A DNA stretch of 64,000 bases from Diplonema japonicum (GCA_964019335.1 OZ025689.1:1-64000), one strand, 5' to 3'. Numbered from the stretch's first letter, positions 41,171 to 53,499 are shown. Notes: generated by a model from the letters alone, not told the origin. Numbers and translations are program-made.

Positions 41171-43128
41171 TCACGGGGCAGGGATGGGTGCTGGGGGCTG
41201 GGCGGCCTGCTTGGCTGCCTCAGCGATCCTTGTTGCCACATCTGTCTCAGAGATGTTCTGAGTAGGGCTCTTGCTCGTCTGGTTCTGCACAAGCATCAGC
41301 TGCACCATTTGCTCCTCGGGGGAGAGGGACCTGTCCCTTGCCGCCCTGCTGACGGACCTTCTGCCGCCCTTCTTCACCCTCTTGTTGAGCTTGCCCTCGA
41401 TTCTGTACCCGTACGGGCAGTCGTTGATGTAGGGTGTGATGATGTCCTTCAGCATGTCCACCATGTGCGCTGGAGCGTGATCCACCACAGACTGCACCAC
41501 GAAGTTACCGAATCCGTCCCACATCAGCGCCTTCATGCTCTTCACCACCTCCAGCGCGATCTGCTCGCGGGTCTCGTCGCTTCCGATCAGCAGACACTTC
41601 TCAATCACGCACGATGCGTACTTGTTCACCGCCAGCTCCGCCACGTGCCCCTTAAACTTGTTCGAAAGGACCTGTTATGGAGTGCGTTGACACAAACATA
41701 TCCTCATACCTGGCTGTAGCACGGGTCGCCCTTGATCGAGTGCTGCAGCACGTAGTTTCCGTACATGTCCGAAATCAAGTACCTCGTGGCCTCCATGATC
41801 TGCAGCTGCAGCTGCATCTTCAGCTGTAATTTGAGTTGCGAAATATTTGTGTTATTACCTTCAGGCTGCTCGCGTGGTCCAGGCATCTTTGGATGGTGAC
41901 GCACCCGATCTGGTCGGTGGCAAGGTGCAGAAGGTGGTGTCCGATGATGTCGAAGATGGGCTCCACGAACTCGGCGTTGAACCTGGTAAGCACAGCCTGG
42001 ATGACCTTCCTGCCGTTGATGATGGTGAAGAGGCGGGGCCCGCATTCTATGATCTGCTTCATGACGATGCTGGCATCATCCTGAGCGGTGCTCGCCTGGA
42101 TCACCTCCACTAGCACGTCGCTGCCTGTGTTCGAATCGCACAGCTCCAGCATCGTGTTGCACGCCATCTTCAGCATGAGCGTGATCTGCTCGGGGCTCTT
42201 CGCGGACTTGATAAGGGCACGCACCACCTTGGACCCGTGCTGGTGCGAAGCCACCATCGCGAACTTCATGACAAGCTCGTTTATCTTAGCGGTGACGGAG
42301 TTGGCATCCTCGACTTCCTCGATCGCTGCGACGAGAGCTCTGCTTCCCTCGTTGGTGATTGCGAAGGAGCACAGGTCGCCCATGTTGTTTAAGTTGATGC
42401 TGCCGGTGGGCCTCGACACACGCGACATGTCCTTCATGGGCATGGGGTGCGCTCCGAACATAGGGGGCGAGACGGGCATGGGGAGCGACGAGGTGGGCAG
42501 CACCTGGTTGTGGGGGCTGCCGGTGGGCGACATGCTCATCGGAAGGCCGAGAGCCGCCTGCAGCTGCATCTGGCTGGCAACACTTGCCATTGCAAGGTCG
42601 TACTGCATGTCAAGGGCGGGGTCCATCATTGGGCCGCCGGTAGGGGACAGAGTGGGGGAGGGAAGCATCTGCGGGGAGGGGACCATGGGTGGCGAGGGCA
42701 GCATGTTACCTGGAGAGGGGAGCATGTTGCCAGGAGAGCACGGCATGGGGAGGGTGTTCTGCATCTGTGCCATCATGTCAAGGGACGGGTTGTACGAACC
42801 CTTGGGCTGCATCATCACGAACATGTTGTTGCTGAGACCGATGTCGATGGCCTTCACGTCAGAGTCGTTCGCAAGGATGTTGTTGGCGTGCAGGAGCTCG
42901 AAGCTCCCGAGCACAGCGTTGAACTGAGCAGTGCAGAACATGTACAGCTGTCCCAGGTTCAGGGTCGCTAGGTCGCACGGGACGGAGTGCGTTTGGAAAT
43001 CAACAGCATTCATGATGCTGATGCTGTGGGGCTGTGGGATGGTTGTCATTGTTGCTGACTGCACATACCAATTTGAGCATGGCGACCTTCTCAGCCGATG
43101 CGGGAATAGGAGTAGACACGGTAGGCAT
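41171..43128 (-). CDS. Pumilio-family RNA-binding protein (PUF)
   Basis: Four exons (43128-43069, 43031-41859, 41823-41710, 41671-41171) with introns of 37, 35 and 38 nt give 615 aa. A Met/Pro-rich N-terminal half contains repeated S-P-G-N-M-L-P motifs. Eight PUF helical repeats follow between roughly residues 225 and 520. Recognisable RNA-contact helices include H-G-S-K-V-V, T-G-S-D-V-L, N-G-R-K-V-I, I-G-C-V-T-I-Q, Y-G-N-Y-V-L-Q-H, Y-A-S-C-V-I-E-K and F-G-N-F-V-V-Q. A basic, Gln/Ala tail ends it. PUF proteins bind 3' UTRs and control mRNA stability and translation, the main level of control in polycistronic genomes. The first PUF repeats deviate from the N-x-x-x-Q consensus, so sequence specificity may be altered. 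Confidence 0.92.
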
Positions 43129-44502
43129 TATGTGCTTTCTACGTAATAAAAAGGAGAAAAAAACTATTTTCCTGTTTAATTATTTTCTTCAAGGAGCAGC
43201 GGTCAAAAGTAACAAAAAAAGCGATTGAGAAAAGAAAAAAAAAAGTAAAAAGACAAGATAGTGATGAGCTTCGGCAAGCAGAATAGTCACCCCCTATTTC
43301 TTTTCTCTGCCCCATAAATCCAGTAATGCATTGTGCATACATAATTACATATTCTCCCTTTCTGTCTCACTGCCACTATTCACGACATTTTCCGTGGCCT
43401 AAGGGGACATCAGCAAAAACCACGAATAGGGGGGGGGGGGAGGAGGAGGGTTTACGTATTTCCACCGAGGGCGATCGTTGTTTTATTCTATTGTCACAAA
43501 ATCCCCCCCCCCCCCCCCGCCTTTGATTTCTCGTTTTACTGCGTCGCATAAGCGAATTATGTTAAATCACACCAATAAATTAACGAATATCTTATTTTAA
43601 CAACAGGTCTTTCTTCTCTCTTTTGTACTCTTTGTGTTATTGCCAACCATTAATGAAATAATGTACTTGTCCTCTCACCATATTTTCTTTCTTTAAGACT
43701 TACTTTAGAAGTGAGGGGGGGGGGGGGGGGGCCTTTTTAGTACTATTCTCTTTCGAATACTTTAACGATTCATATCTCTATGTCACGGGTCTGGAAAGGA
43801 GAAATATCTAACACGTGCTTTTTTTTCCCTTCTTCTTCTTCTTGTTCTTTTTGGCAGTAGAAAAGGTCCGCTAACAGCAGCTGCGAGACATGAGGTATAA
43901 GAGAACCCTAAAAAACCTTGTTGCGGGAGGGATCAGGGACAAAGAAAAGGGGGGAGAATGACAACAATGGAAGACAAAAAAGATAGTAAAAAAAAAAAGG
44001 ATTTTGCCTAGTTAGTCTCTTTTGTTCACGTGACATGAGACAAATCATCAAAAAGAAGAATGGGAAAAAAAAGGGAAGTATGTATATCTCCCTATAAAAC
44101 CGACTTTTATTAAAAAAAAAAGAGCAGGACATCATCAATTCTGCTCACTATTATCTTTTTACTCAAGGGGAAGGGGTTTCACTTTAGGGGAGAAGTGCAA
44201 TGAGCCTCTCACCGACGGGGGGGTGGGGGGGCTTGATCTTTCAACGTCACGGTGCACGGCCACAGTCAGCTCCAAAATGTGCCATGATGAACAACATTTC
44301 GAGTGAGAAAAAACACACAAAAACAAAACAAAAAAAACCACCGAATTGTATATTTGCCTGTTAAAATTGTAATGTCCCAGTTCACAGACTCGTCGTTTCT
44401 CTCTCTTTTTTTTAAACACGGGGGATGGGGGTGGGGGAGTTAGGATTTATGGTTTTATTTTATTTTTGTTTCTTAGGAGAGGCTCTTAGTCAAACCACTA
44501 TA
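43129..44502. other. Intergenic region with long homopolymers, no gene
   Basis: About 1.37 kb, the longest gap within the gene array. It holds G10 near 43430, C16 near 43503, G18 near 43715 and many A/T runs. I found no coding frame with homology. The region could hold a long 3' or 5' UTR, a promoter or a replication-related element, but nothing specific is visible. Confidence 0.4.
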
Positions 44503-45927
44503 TCAAACATAAACCTGGAAGCAGCCTCGCTCACATGAGATACTCATCGGGGTAGTCCTGAAAAAAAAGGGAATGCTGACAGAAATAAGAGCATACCCTG
44601 TGTCCTCACCATCAACAGACATAGGCGTTTCGACTTCACACTCAAACCGCATGGTGTTGTACTGGAAGTAGTCGGAGTCGTAGGCGTACACGTGGGAGCC
44701 TTCCCTCTTGACCTCATCGAAGAGCTCGAGGGTTCGCATGACACTGATTTGCTACGAATGGGTGAGATGAGATGGTGAGTATTTAAACCATACCTTGAGC
44801 ATGCAAGTGTCGATAAGCCCATCGTCAAGCTTTGCTGACGGACCGAATCTGAAACCGTTCCCAGCCCTCTGGCACAGCTGGGACATGGCAATAACGTACT
44901 GGTTCTTGCTCACTATCTCTTGCCCGTTCTTCACCATCGTTGCTGTCACCATTGTTGGCTTGAAGATCAAGATGGCCAGCAGACCGCCGACATCGAACTT
45001 TACAGGCCCCAGGAAGCCAAGCTTGTCTGCGAACTGCACTGCCTTCAGCCCCACGCCCCACGCGATGGTGTTCATGCTGTACGTCACCATCCCGTTGTGT
45101 TCGACCTTCCCAGCATCCATGTGCGCCACCGACCCCATCGCAATACGTGTTGCAGCATCCACAGCACTCCTCAACCCGAGGTCGTAGCAGAAGTTGTTAC
45201 ATGTCCCGCCTGGGATGCACCCTAGCGGCCTCCTGTCGCCTGGTGCCCTTTTCATCATCCCGTTCAGCGCCTCGCTCAGCGTGCCATCCCCACCGATGGC
45301 CACGAACCCGTCGACGTTCTTTTTGTAGTTCTGGATGATGGTCCCCCCCTCGCCCGCCTTCGTCGTCCTGATGAGGTCCACCTCGATCTTGTGCTCGTCA
45401 AAGATGTGCTCAACCTCCTTCCACGCGGCTTCCGCACCCCCCCTGCCTGCCGCAGGGTTCAGGACTATGGCAAGTTTCTTAGGAGGCTTCACGGCACAAA
45501 TATCCAGCTCCCTCCCATGGTTGGGGATAGGCTGCAGCGGCCTCATCCCAAACAACAACTTGTTCAGAAAGCCTCCGAGGTCGACCTTGAAGCCCAGCTT
45601 TTCGACCTTTTCATGCGTGAAGGTGCTATCCCGCCACCTGCGCGCCGCAAACCAGAACAGCAAAGTGGTGAAGAGACAGGGCACAGCTTCGCTTTGATAC
45701 TGAGCGACGTACGTGACAGCGGTGCACACACTTCCCAGCATGGCGAGGTTCCATGGAACAAAGCCAAAAGTGCTCTTGGTGTAAAACCAGACCAGCGCCA
45801 CAACACTCAGGCCCACGTTGACCTTGTACCACAACCCGTGCAGAAAGGCGTGCTCCCTGTGCATTATGACTCCGAGATGCAGCACGGCAGAGAGCGCCAT
45901 GTGCTGTGCTTCTTTCGGGGTTCTCAT
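44503..45927 (-). CDS. Diacylglycerol/sphingosine kinase family lipid kinase
   Basis: Three exons (45927-44794, 44751-44597, 44557-44503) with introns of 42 and 39 nt give 447 aa. Two or three hydrophobic helices at residues 10-90 probably anchor it to a membrane. The catalytic DAGK_cat fold follows: L-N-P-A-A-G-R-G-G, the ATP loop G-G-D-G-T-L-S-E, P-G-G-T-C-N-N-F and D-A-G-K. The C-terminal domain ends in S-V-D-G-E-D. It phosphorylates a lipid (diacylglycerol, sphingosine or ceramide; substrate not decidable here). The 39-nt second intron is stop-free, so the unspliced message also stays open, and the exact last 18 residues are uncertain. Confidence 0.88.
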
Positions 45928-46027
45928 TTTGCTTTCTTTGCTGCTGTGATACGGATTCTCTTCTTTACAAACTAAATAAATGAAACGAATAAAATGAGTA
46001 CCACTGAAAAGCGATGGGTGTAAATAT

Positions 46028-48974
46028 CTAAGTGTGCGCAGGGGGGTTCGAAGATGTCTTGCTGCTGAAGGATTTCTGGCTGCTGAAGGATTTCTTCCTG
46101 CTGAGGGGGTCGACCCACCCGTCCACGCTCGTTCCGCAGAGCTTCTTGACTAAATCCATCTTGGCGGAGATGCTTTCGAAATTCTGTTCCAACCCCTTGA
46201 GCTGCACCGCCGCAAGGATACTTTCCTTTCTTGACTTTTTTCGTGTCTGCCGCCTGCTGACTGCCTCCTCGCGCAAGGTTGCAAGATCGACAGTCTCTTC
46301 ATCGCCCTTATCCACGAACACGAGGCTGCGTCCACGTTGCTCTCTCTGGCTGCGCTTCTTCTTTACGTCGCTCACCGTGACACGCAACATTTGGTAGTCA
46401 TCGTAGCGCATGATGCGCGTCACATCGCCATGGAAGACACGCAGGATCTCAAGCACCATCTCTTCATCGTTATCCTCGTTTAATGTCTTAGAAAACGCCC
46501 GCAAGTCGTCCTTCTGCTGCATTGTCAGTTGCTTCACGATGTAAATGTTTTTTATCAGCGTCATCGCCTTCTCGAGAAGCAAGTTCGACCTCCCCCTGAA
46601 CGTGTCCCACCTGCGCTTCAACTTGTTGATGATGATCCGCAAGGAAGAGTTCAAATAGTCCACCCGCCCCTTTCTCACCAGCTCCGACGCTTCCCCGTAG
46701 CATTCATCGAGGATAGAAATAAATATGTTCGACATCACAAGTACAATGAGCACATTGTAGACGAGGAAGAACAGCGGTGCCAGGATGTAGTTCGATGTCT
46801 CAATTGCCCCGTAGTCAAAGTCCCCCAAAATCATTACGAATAGAGACATGTACGAGCTGCCTATGTTGCGGTACTGCCCAGCGTCCTTACCGAAGGCAAG
46901 CAGGAAGGTGATGGCGAAGCCCATGTAAACGAGACCAAAGAAGATAAGAAACCAGAAGACAGGCGACAGGGCGATGATGAGCGTCTTCACGAGTACAGAG
47001 AGAGCACGCACCTTGCCGAGGTACTTGATGGTTTTGAAGAAGCTCAGCATCACATTGGCGGAGTTGAGGCAGTTTACGATGCCGAACTGCCAGGCTAGGG
47101 GGTAGAACTGAATGAACTGCGTCTCTGTGCGGAGCTGTATTTTGTCAACATCGCCGCGTAGCTTGAAGCGCAGACCGAAAACGACAAAGAAGATGATGAT
47201 GTTGGAGAGGTCGATGAGGTTCCACAGCGAGAAGTACCCCTTCCAGCACTTGTGTGAGCTCTCCAGGTCGTAGTAGCAGTCAGGACAACACGGCATCTGG
47301 AACGGGTTGTAAGGCCGCTGACAGTTCGGGCAGACAATAGTCTCGCCTAGGTGCTCCGCTTTAATCTTCTTTAGCACACACACCTGGCAATGCCTCCAGT
47401 TTGTCGCAAAGAACGCTCGCGCCTTCACCACCTCCTTCACAGCATAGTAAAGGATGAACATCACTAGAAGCAGCTCAGAAAGGAACACCACAACACCGCG
47501 GAAACTCTCCAAATCTGGCAGCAAGAGGGGTTTCAAGGAGTGGTAGGGGACAACCTGCCCTGTGGGAAGGAACTCAAAGATAAACCGGCTGTATAACACT
47601 GATGGTAACATAAACCATACCATGCGGTCAGCATGTTCGTATTAGCATTGTACAGCGTGAACTCTATGGCTACCATTGCTGTTTGGTTGTCAAGCCATTT
47701 GTGGTCGATCTGTGCGGTAAAAAGAAAAGGCAGCATACCAGCTCTTGAACTGCATCGAGCGAGTACTGCTGCTTCGAAGGGACTTGAGGCAGGTCTAGTG
47801 ACGTATCGACAGGTGTGAGTGTGGGAACGACCGGCGTCGTCTCAGTAGGCACCTCTTTGGTAGCTGTCCTGTTCCCTTCGATAGGAAGCGTTTCAGTTCC
47901 ATTATCCGTAAAACCCGCAGTCAAGCTAGGACTCAGCGTGGGCGTTATCTCTTCTGTCACAGTGCGTGAAGGGGGCTGGACTTCGACCTTGGGCCCAAAC
48001 CGCTCGTTCCATTCCCGTGTCAACAGCAGCTTCTCGTTTTGATATTTATTCCACGCCTTGAACCATTTTACAGGCGGCAGGTCGAGGACATACCCGCTAT
48101 TTGGGTAGCTGATCCCCAACTTCCCCATTGACTTCATCCCCACTTCGCAATACCACTTCAAACCCTTGTTGCTGCCCCGCAAGGCACGTGCCATGGGATC
48201 CACTGTGGAGCCGATGTCCCTCTCGGGGTTGGGTTCTTCCGAGCACAGCTCAGCGACAGAACTATGGTTCCACCTTGTATTTGCAGTACTGACGTTCGCA
48301 GCGTAGCCTTGTGCGATCAAGCTTTCTATCTCATGCTTTGTGTATCCGGGCTTCTCGTTCACAAGGTACTCCACACCAAAAGGCATTACTTCTTCGTTGC
48401 TACTGACGCTCGCCAGCTCGCGCACACACTCCCCTATGTCTAACGACACCCCGATGTCTGGCACATCGCAATTATTCTTGATCCGTACCTGTCGCATCCT
48501 GACTGGGCCCATTAGTCTGTTGTTCCCGCTCACGAACAGACCTCTGTAGGCACTTAACGGCTCGCCGGTGACATCGCTCGACTTGAACATGGCAGGAATG
48601 CAAGTCTCCTTGACCCACTGGAAGAAGGTTGACGCATCGATCACCTGCTCGGTGCCACGCTCATAGGGTGTCACGAGAATCTCTTTTATAAGCGCCACAG
48701 ATTCGTAACTCCATTCAGGAACCGCCATGATTGCTGCAAATACAAACAAACCCAGAAACAAAAAGAAGATGATGGTTTCCTTCACAAAGGCATAACCGAA
48801 CCGTTCCTTGCTCATGGCCGTCATCTCCTCGGGATCCACTAACGCATGCGACCCCTCCCGTCCAGACTTTGAAGAAAGTGTGTTTGGGTCATCCTTCAAT
48901 CGATACATTAGGTTATCTTTCTTACATGCACCAAGCCGCAGCTCCTGGCTGGGATTGAACGATCGTCTCTCCAT
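46028..48974 (-). CDS. Polycystin-2-type cation channel with Cys-rich insertion
   Basis: Exons 48974-47739, 47709-47621 and 47588-46028, introns 29 and 32 nt, give 961 aa. S1 lies at about 65-85. The extracellular polycystin (TOP) domain follows, with N-R-L-M-G-P-V-R-M-R-Q-V-R and the late signature W-L-D-N-Q-T-A ... F-T-L-Y-N-A-N. Then come S2, a cytosolic loop with eight Cys in paired C-x2-C sets (H-C-Q-V-C, C-P-N-C, C-C-P-D-C), S3-S5, a pore with M-I-L-G-D-F-D-Y, S6 and a basic coiled tail. L-G-D-F-D matches PKD2-like selectivity filters. Polycystins act in cilia/flagella or the plasma membrane as Ca2+-permeable channels. The Cys cluster between S2 and S3 is not part of the usual family fold. 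Without splicing the TOP-S2 signature would be broken. Confidence 0.9.
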
Positions 48975-49043
48975 CTTGCGAAACTGACCAACCTGAAGGC
49001 TTTAAAGTGAAGAGCTAGTGGCAAACATAATCTAGCTGAGTTA

Positions 49044-50512
49044 CTAACCAGCGGTCCCACATATTACCGCATCTCCGTCCGCCCATTTAACAACGAATGG
49101 CGCTGCTGACAAGGTGTGTGTTGTGTCAGTGCCCTCTGGGAGCCACGTGATGACCTCTGAGATGCTGTCCCCCGCACAGGCTATGGCTACCGCGTTATTG
49201 TTCGGATGCCTGGACAGGGAAATAGGTGGTGCCGCCATAGGTACTTGGCGGGCTTTTCCTGTGCGTAAATCAATGACAGCCAAAGCGGAATTATCTAGGC
49301 CTGCCACTACCTGGTTCTCCGATACCGCAGCTATGCATGTCACCTCAGTAGGCATGCTTGCTGCTGCTTGCTGTGTGCCAGCTCGCAAATCCCAAATCCT
49401 AATACCCGTATCAGCTGAAAACAAGACATTGTTCGCAGTTGGGTGGAAGTCTAAACATGAGGTAAAGGTTCCTGCAGGAAGGTTGTACAACTGCACAGGT
49501 GCTGCGACATATTCAGTGGACCACACTGCCACTTGTGCCTCCGTGGTGCCAACCGCAAATAATGAGGGTGACGCCTTACAAGACTTCATCGACAGAACAG
49601 AGGTGTCCACATGCACATATGACGCAATAGGCTGCAACATCTCTGACCAAAGCCTTACGTACCCATCCACGCTGCCTACTAGTGTATAAGAGTCCTTGAC
49701 GATAGTCACCTCGGTGATGCAGGATCCCTGACATGCTGTGAGGCTGCCCTCTGCTTCGGTGTCCAAATATTTCACGATGTTCTTGTCCTTTGCCATGCAG
49801 ATGAATGGTGTGCTCTGAGACGCCTCCGCCCACCCGCCGCATGAGAAGTCGCACGGCGCGTAAAAGTCAAACCTTTGCATCAACAAATCAGGTGAGGCGC
49901 TTCTTTGGTCTTCCTCTGCATTCTTTCGCTTCAGAGCAAAGTCCATCTTCGGAACTCTCCACCCGGTGCCCTCCCTCACGCCCTTTATGATGTGTATTTT
50001 CTCAGGGTCGCACAGCACTGCTGCTAGGTACGTCAGCCTGCGTGACTCAAAGAAGCGTCGCAGCACATTAACAGCAGTGCTCCCAACAACAAGCTTTGAG
50101 CATTGACGCAGGTCCGGGGCTGAAGGGTTGTGCTGCAACTGACGCCGCAGGGTCACAAGGTCACACGAGTCATGAGATACGATTCCGATCGCATCCACGA
50201 CAGCGCTTGATGCCTCATAGCCGTCTCGCTGTGCCTGATGTGAGGGTTAAGGGATAAAGGAGACAACCATACCAATGCGACTGCAACATGTTTAAACACA
50301 GCACACAACAGAACACTTAACTCCTCAGCAACTACCTCATTGCTTGAAGAGAACTGCACAGCTTGTTCCACCTCTTTGTGTATCTCCGTCACCGACTGCT
50401 TTACCAGCTGCTCTTTTTCTAAATCCAACTCAAGCTGACACAGCGCCAGCTTGTATCCCTTACCTTCCAACCATCGCTTCACTTGAGCAGCCTGATCTAC
50501 ATGTTGCGCCAT
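49044..50512 (-). CDS. WD40-repeat protein
   Basis: Two exons (50512-50273 and 50234-49044) with a 38-nt intron give 476 aa. The N-terminal 130 residues are helical with a LisH-like or dimerisation-type opening. The C-terminal 270 residues contain at least five WD-type blades, with V-D-G-Y-V-R-L-W, Q-V-A-V-W-S-T, T-G-I-R-I-W-D-L-R-A-G and S-A-L-A-V-I-D-L-R-T-G at blade ends. Probably an adaptor; some resemblance to WD proteins of vesicle or splicing complexes (PRP19 has helical N-terminus plus WD40) but no U-box is visible. Function unassigned. Confidence 0.75.
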
Positions 50513-50620
50513 GCCTGCAATGTGACGGTGATAGATTCTAGATCGAAAACCAAGGTATCTTTTAAAAAATAAACTGCTGTACAGATACAAGGTAGGTTAA
50601 AGTACAATAAAATAGAGCTG

Positions 50621-52090
50621 CTAACGGCTCTCTGGCTGCGGTCGCTGCGGGGAGTAAGCAGGCTTTCTATTTGGCACGAAGGCTGCACGTGCAGCTGGAG
50701 CTTCGCGAGACGTAGAAGGAAACGGCAAGCCAGACGATTGCACAGGCGAGGATGACCTCGGCCTAGAGGCGGTCAGGGCTTGATACTGCTGCCTGAGGGG
50801 AACGTAGTTCTGTTTCGCAGGCAAGGGTGAGGGCGTTCTTGGTGCTTGTCGCGCGGTGCCGTGAGGTTGTGTGATAATATCAGTAGTAAGGCCTTTAAGA
50901 AGCTCTTTGGTGAAGGCGCACCACGGGCCACTTTTCTTCTGCATCTCCATCTTTGCATTGCAGGCCACGTTTGCCGTGCTCAGTTCCGTGTTGACCCCCA
51001 CAGTGCAGAATTCCGTTCCCTTCAGTGTCTCAAATGCCCTTCGCGAGGCCATCAGAACCTCCTCGCGTTGCATGATGTCTTGCTCCTTGTTTATGAGCTC
51101 TTCTGCAAGTAGTGAGATTCTCTTGTCTTTGTCGCTGCCTTCATTGTGCGAGATTGACAACTCTTTCTCCTTGCGGTCAAGGTACTGCTGCTTCATCTTT
51201 GCTCTCTTCTCGAGATCTTCCACATCGCTCTGCCTTTCACGCAGTGCTTGTATTTTCCGTGCGACGATGCTGTCCTTGGCATGCAGTGCCTGCTCTGCGC
51301 CTTTGATGCCCGCACACGCCTCGTCCACAGCTGCTCTGCTGGTCTCGAGCTCCTTTTCGCGTTCTTCGAGTGTCTTTAACATATCTGCACACATCGCTTC
51401 GCGCAGTTCAGCATCTGCGAGCATCTCCCTTACCTTTGCTGTTTTCTGCGCGAAGAGAGCCTCCTGCTCGGCAAGAGCTTCTTCTTTCTGCTGCAGCTCT
51501 TGCTCCTTCTCTGTAGCTTCGTTCATCGTTTGTTCCAATGCGCTGCTCTTGGCAGCTAATGCTTTTTCCTGCTCCTGTAGCTTTTCATCCAAAAGGCCAA
51601 TACGCTGTGCAGCTAAGGTCTCTCTCTTCGAGCAGTTCTCCAGCTGTTCTTTAAGCTCGTCCTCTCGGGCAGCAACTCTTGCTGCCGCCTCCCTCGCCGC
51701 CTGCTCAGCCTCCTTGGCAACATGCTCTGCATCCCTCTCGTGCTGACCCGCTGCCTTGCAACGCTCCTTCATCTCCTCGGACACCTGGCGCAATTGTGCC
51801 TTCCTGCCCTCTAAGCCCTGAAGCATTTCATTTGCTATGGCATCTTTTTCCTCTGCTAAGGCTTTCTTCTCGTTTATTCTGTTCAAAGCTTCTTCCTTCT
51901 CTTTCAAAAATGCTTCTCTCTCTTTCTCGATATCGCTCAAAGACCCTGCGAGCGCTTCTTCTCTCTTTTCCAGTGCCTGCTGTCTCACCATAAGTGCATG
52001 TTCCCTCCTCTGCAGGGCTACCTCTCTTCCTTCAAGCCCGGGATCCGCTCTAGGCACTGGCCGTCTCGGAGACAAGGACGGGTACTGCAT
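50621..52090 (-). CDS. Coiled-coil protein with Ala/Glu-rich heptads
   Basis: An intron-free 489-aa protein. A short Pro/Arg-rich start leads into about 350 residues of continuous coiled coil with a repeating R-E-x-A-L-x-x-R/K-E-E-A-L phrase. A Ser/Pro/Arg-rich tail follows (S-S-P-V-Q, R-A-P-R-T-P-S-P). Such repeats are typical of flagellar or cytoskeletal structural proteins. No catalytic or membrane segment. Confidence 0.7.
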   Translation of the reverse strand: MQYPSLSPRRPVPRADPGLEGREVALQRREHALMVRQQALEKREEALAGSLSDIEKEREAFLKEKEEALNRINEKKALAEEKDAIANEMLQGLEGRKAQLRQVSEEMKERCKAAGQHERDAEHVAKEAEQAAREAAARVAAREDELKEQLENCSKRETLAAQRIGLLDEKLQEQEKALAAKSSALEQTMNEATEKEQELQQKEEALAEQEALFAQKTAKVREMLADAELREAMCADMLKTLEEREKELETSRAAVDEACAGIKGAEQALHAKDSIVARKIQALRERQSDVEDLEKRAKMKQQYLDRKEKELSISHNEGSDKDKRISLLAEELINKEQDIMQREEVLMASRRAFETLKGTEFCTVGVNTELSTANVACNAKMEMQKKSGPWCAFTKELLKGLTTDIITQPHGTARQAPRTPSPLPAKQNYVPLRQQYQALTASRPRSSSPVQSSGLPFPSTSREAPAARAAFVPNRKPAYSPQRPQPESR

Positions 52091-52164
52091 ATTAACCTGA
52101 ATACATGGAAGCAGTGGATGGTGGCATGGGATAATAAACAACAAACTGAGTACGTATTTTCTTT

Positions 52165-53499
52165 TTACATTCTAGTCTGGAATATTGAATTCCTATCTAA
52201 AGAAAACTTATTGCTAGTGAAAGTAGCTTGTGGCGTCGACAGCGTCATGGGGTTCATTGGAACGTTTTTGAAATTACTTGTGTTCGTCCGTATAGGAGTC
52301 TGGGCTGGCGATTGTACCCCACCAGGCTGCGCAAAGGACTTTGTGAACATGGCAGACCGTGACGCTTCTGCCTCGTTCATGGCTTCTAAAGCACTCTTCA
52401 CGTCCTCAATGAAGGCCGTGTAAGAATCATCGCCATTCGGGGCTGGGGGCAGGGGTTCTGTAGGCTTCGTTAATGCAGAAGGGGTGTAGGACTGGGTGGG
52501 CATTCCGCTGGAGGGACCAAGTGACCGTGACGGGCCTGACAGATGCAGGTTGTTGAAACTTGAAGGCTGCAGTTGTGGAATACTAACTGGCACAGCAGCC
52601 GGCATGGGTTGGGAAAGAGGAGGCATAGCACCTGTTCTAGCAGGTGTGGCCGCAGGCCCGTTAAGAGGGTTGTTCCGCACGCCCATACCCACATCGCCAG
52701 TGAGCTGCCCCATGCCGCTGCTCATCCTGCTGCCATGGATGGGGGTGGCAGGGTTGCCAGCAGACAGGCGCGGCGGTGAGGAGTCTTTTGCGTGCCTTCC
52801 TTCTTGTGGAACACTGCTGTTGAAGTTAAATGACCTGTTCGGGAGGCTGTGCTGCGATGCCACCGACGCTGATCGTGACACATGGCTCGGTCCGGGGGAG
52901 GCTCTTGCTGGGGTTGGTGACATGGTCGCCCGGAGACGCGGGGTGTTGTTCGTGTGCTCAAGATTCTTGCCCGTAGTGACGTCTTCGTACTTCGACAAAC
53001 GGTTTTCCAAGTACTCAATCTTCTCCTCTGCAGTCCGCAGCTTGGACTCCAAGCTGACAACAATTTGTTCTTGCTGCGTCACAAGTGAGATTGACTGCTC
53101 TTCGGTGCGAAGGCGGCTCCTTTTCTCTTCCTGCAGACGGTGGTTCAGCTGCTGCATATCGACCTCACTCATAGCAGTCGAATCATTCTGCAGTTGGTTC
53201 CCCCGGTTGTTCTGCAGGCCATGGAGCAGTTTCCTGTTCTCCTCCAAAACCATGTTGTGCTTCACCTTCATCTCCTGGATAACCTTCTCGCGGTCGTCTA
53301 ACAGCTTCGTGAACTCGGCGATTGTCGTGTTGTAGTACTCAGTCACCTTTGCCATCTTCAGCGACATCTCTTTCTCAGAGACCAGCTTCCCGCCGCCGCG
53401 AGGACTCTGCGACCCTTCTTTTGTGCTCTCCTTCTGCACCCTCTGGAACATTTCATCGGCCAGATCCCTCATGCGCGCTGCCATCTCTAGGTTTTCCAT
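52165..53499 (-). CDS. Coiled-coil protein with Pro/Ser-rich tail
   Basis: An intron-free 444-aa protein. Residues 1-190 form helices and coiled coil (M-E-N-L-E-M-A-A-R-M-R-D-L-A start; E-E-K-I-E-Y-L-E-N-R-L). The rest is disordered and rich in Ser, Pro, Gly and Asn with several S-P and T-P sites. The start is the first ATG after a pyrimidine-rich upstream stretch ending in CAG. The function is unknown; likely scaffold. Confidence 0.65.
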   Translation of the reverse strand: MENLEMAARMRDLADEMFQRVQKESTKEGSQSPRGGGKLVSEKEMSLKMAKVTEYYNTTIAEFTKLLDDREKVIQEMKVKHNMVLEENRKLLHGLQNNRGNQLQNDSTAMSEVDMQQLNHRLQEEKRSRLRTEEQSISLVTQQEQIVVSLESKLRTAEEKIEYLENRLSKYEDVTTGKNLEHTNNTPRLRATMSPTPARASPGPSHVSRSASVASQHSLPNRSFNFNSSVPQEGRHAKDSSPPRLSAGNPATPIHGSRMSSGMGQLTGDVGMGVRNNPLNGPAATPARTGAMPPLSQPMPAAVPVSIPQLQPSSFNNLHLSGPSRSLGPSSGMPTQSYTPSALTKPTEPLPPAPNGDDSYTAFIEDVKSALEAMNEAEASRSAMFTKSFAQPGGVQSPAQTPIRTNTSNFKNVPMNPMTLSTPQATFTSNKFSLDRNSIFQTRM

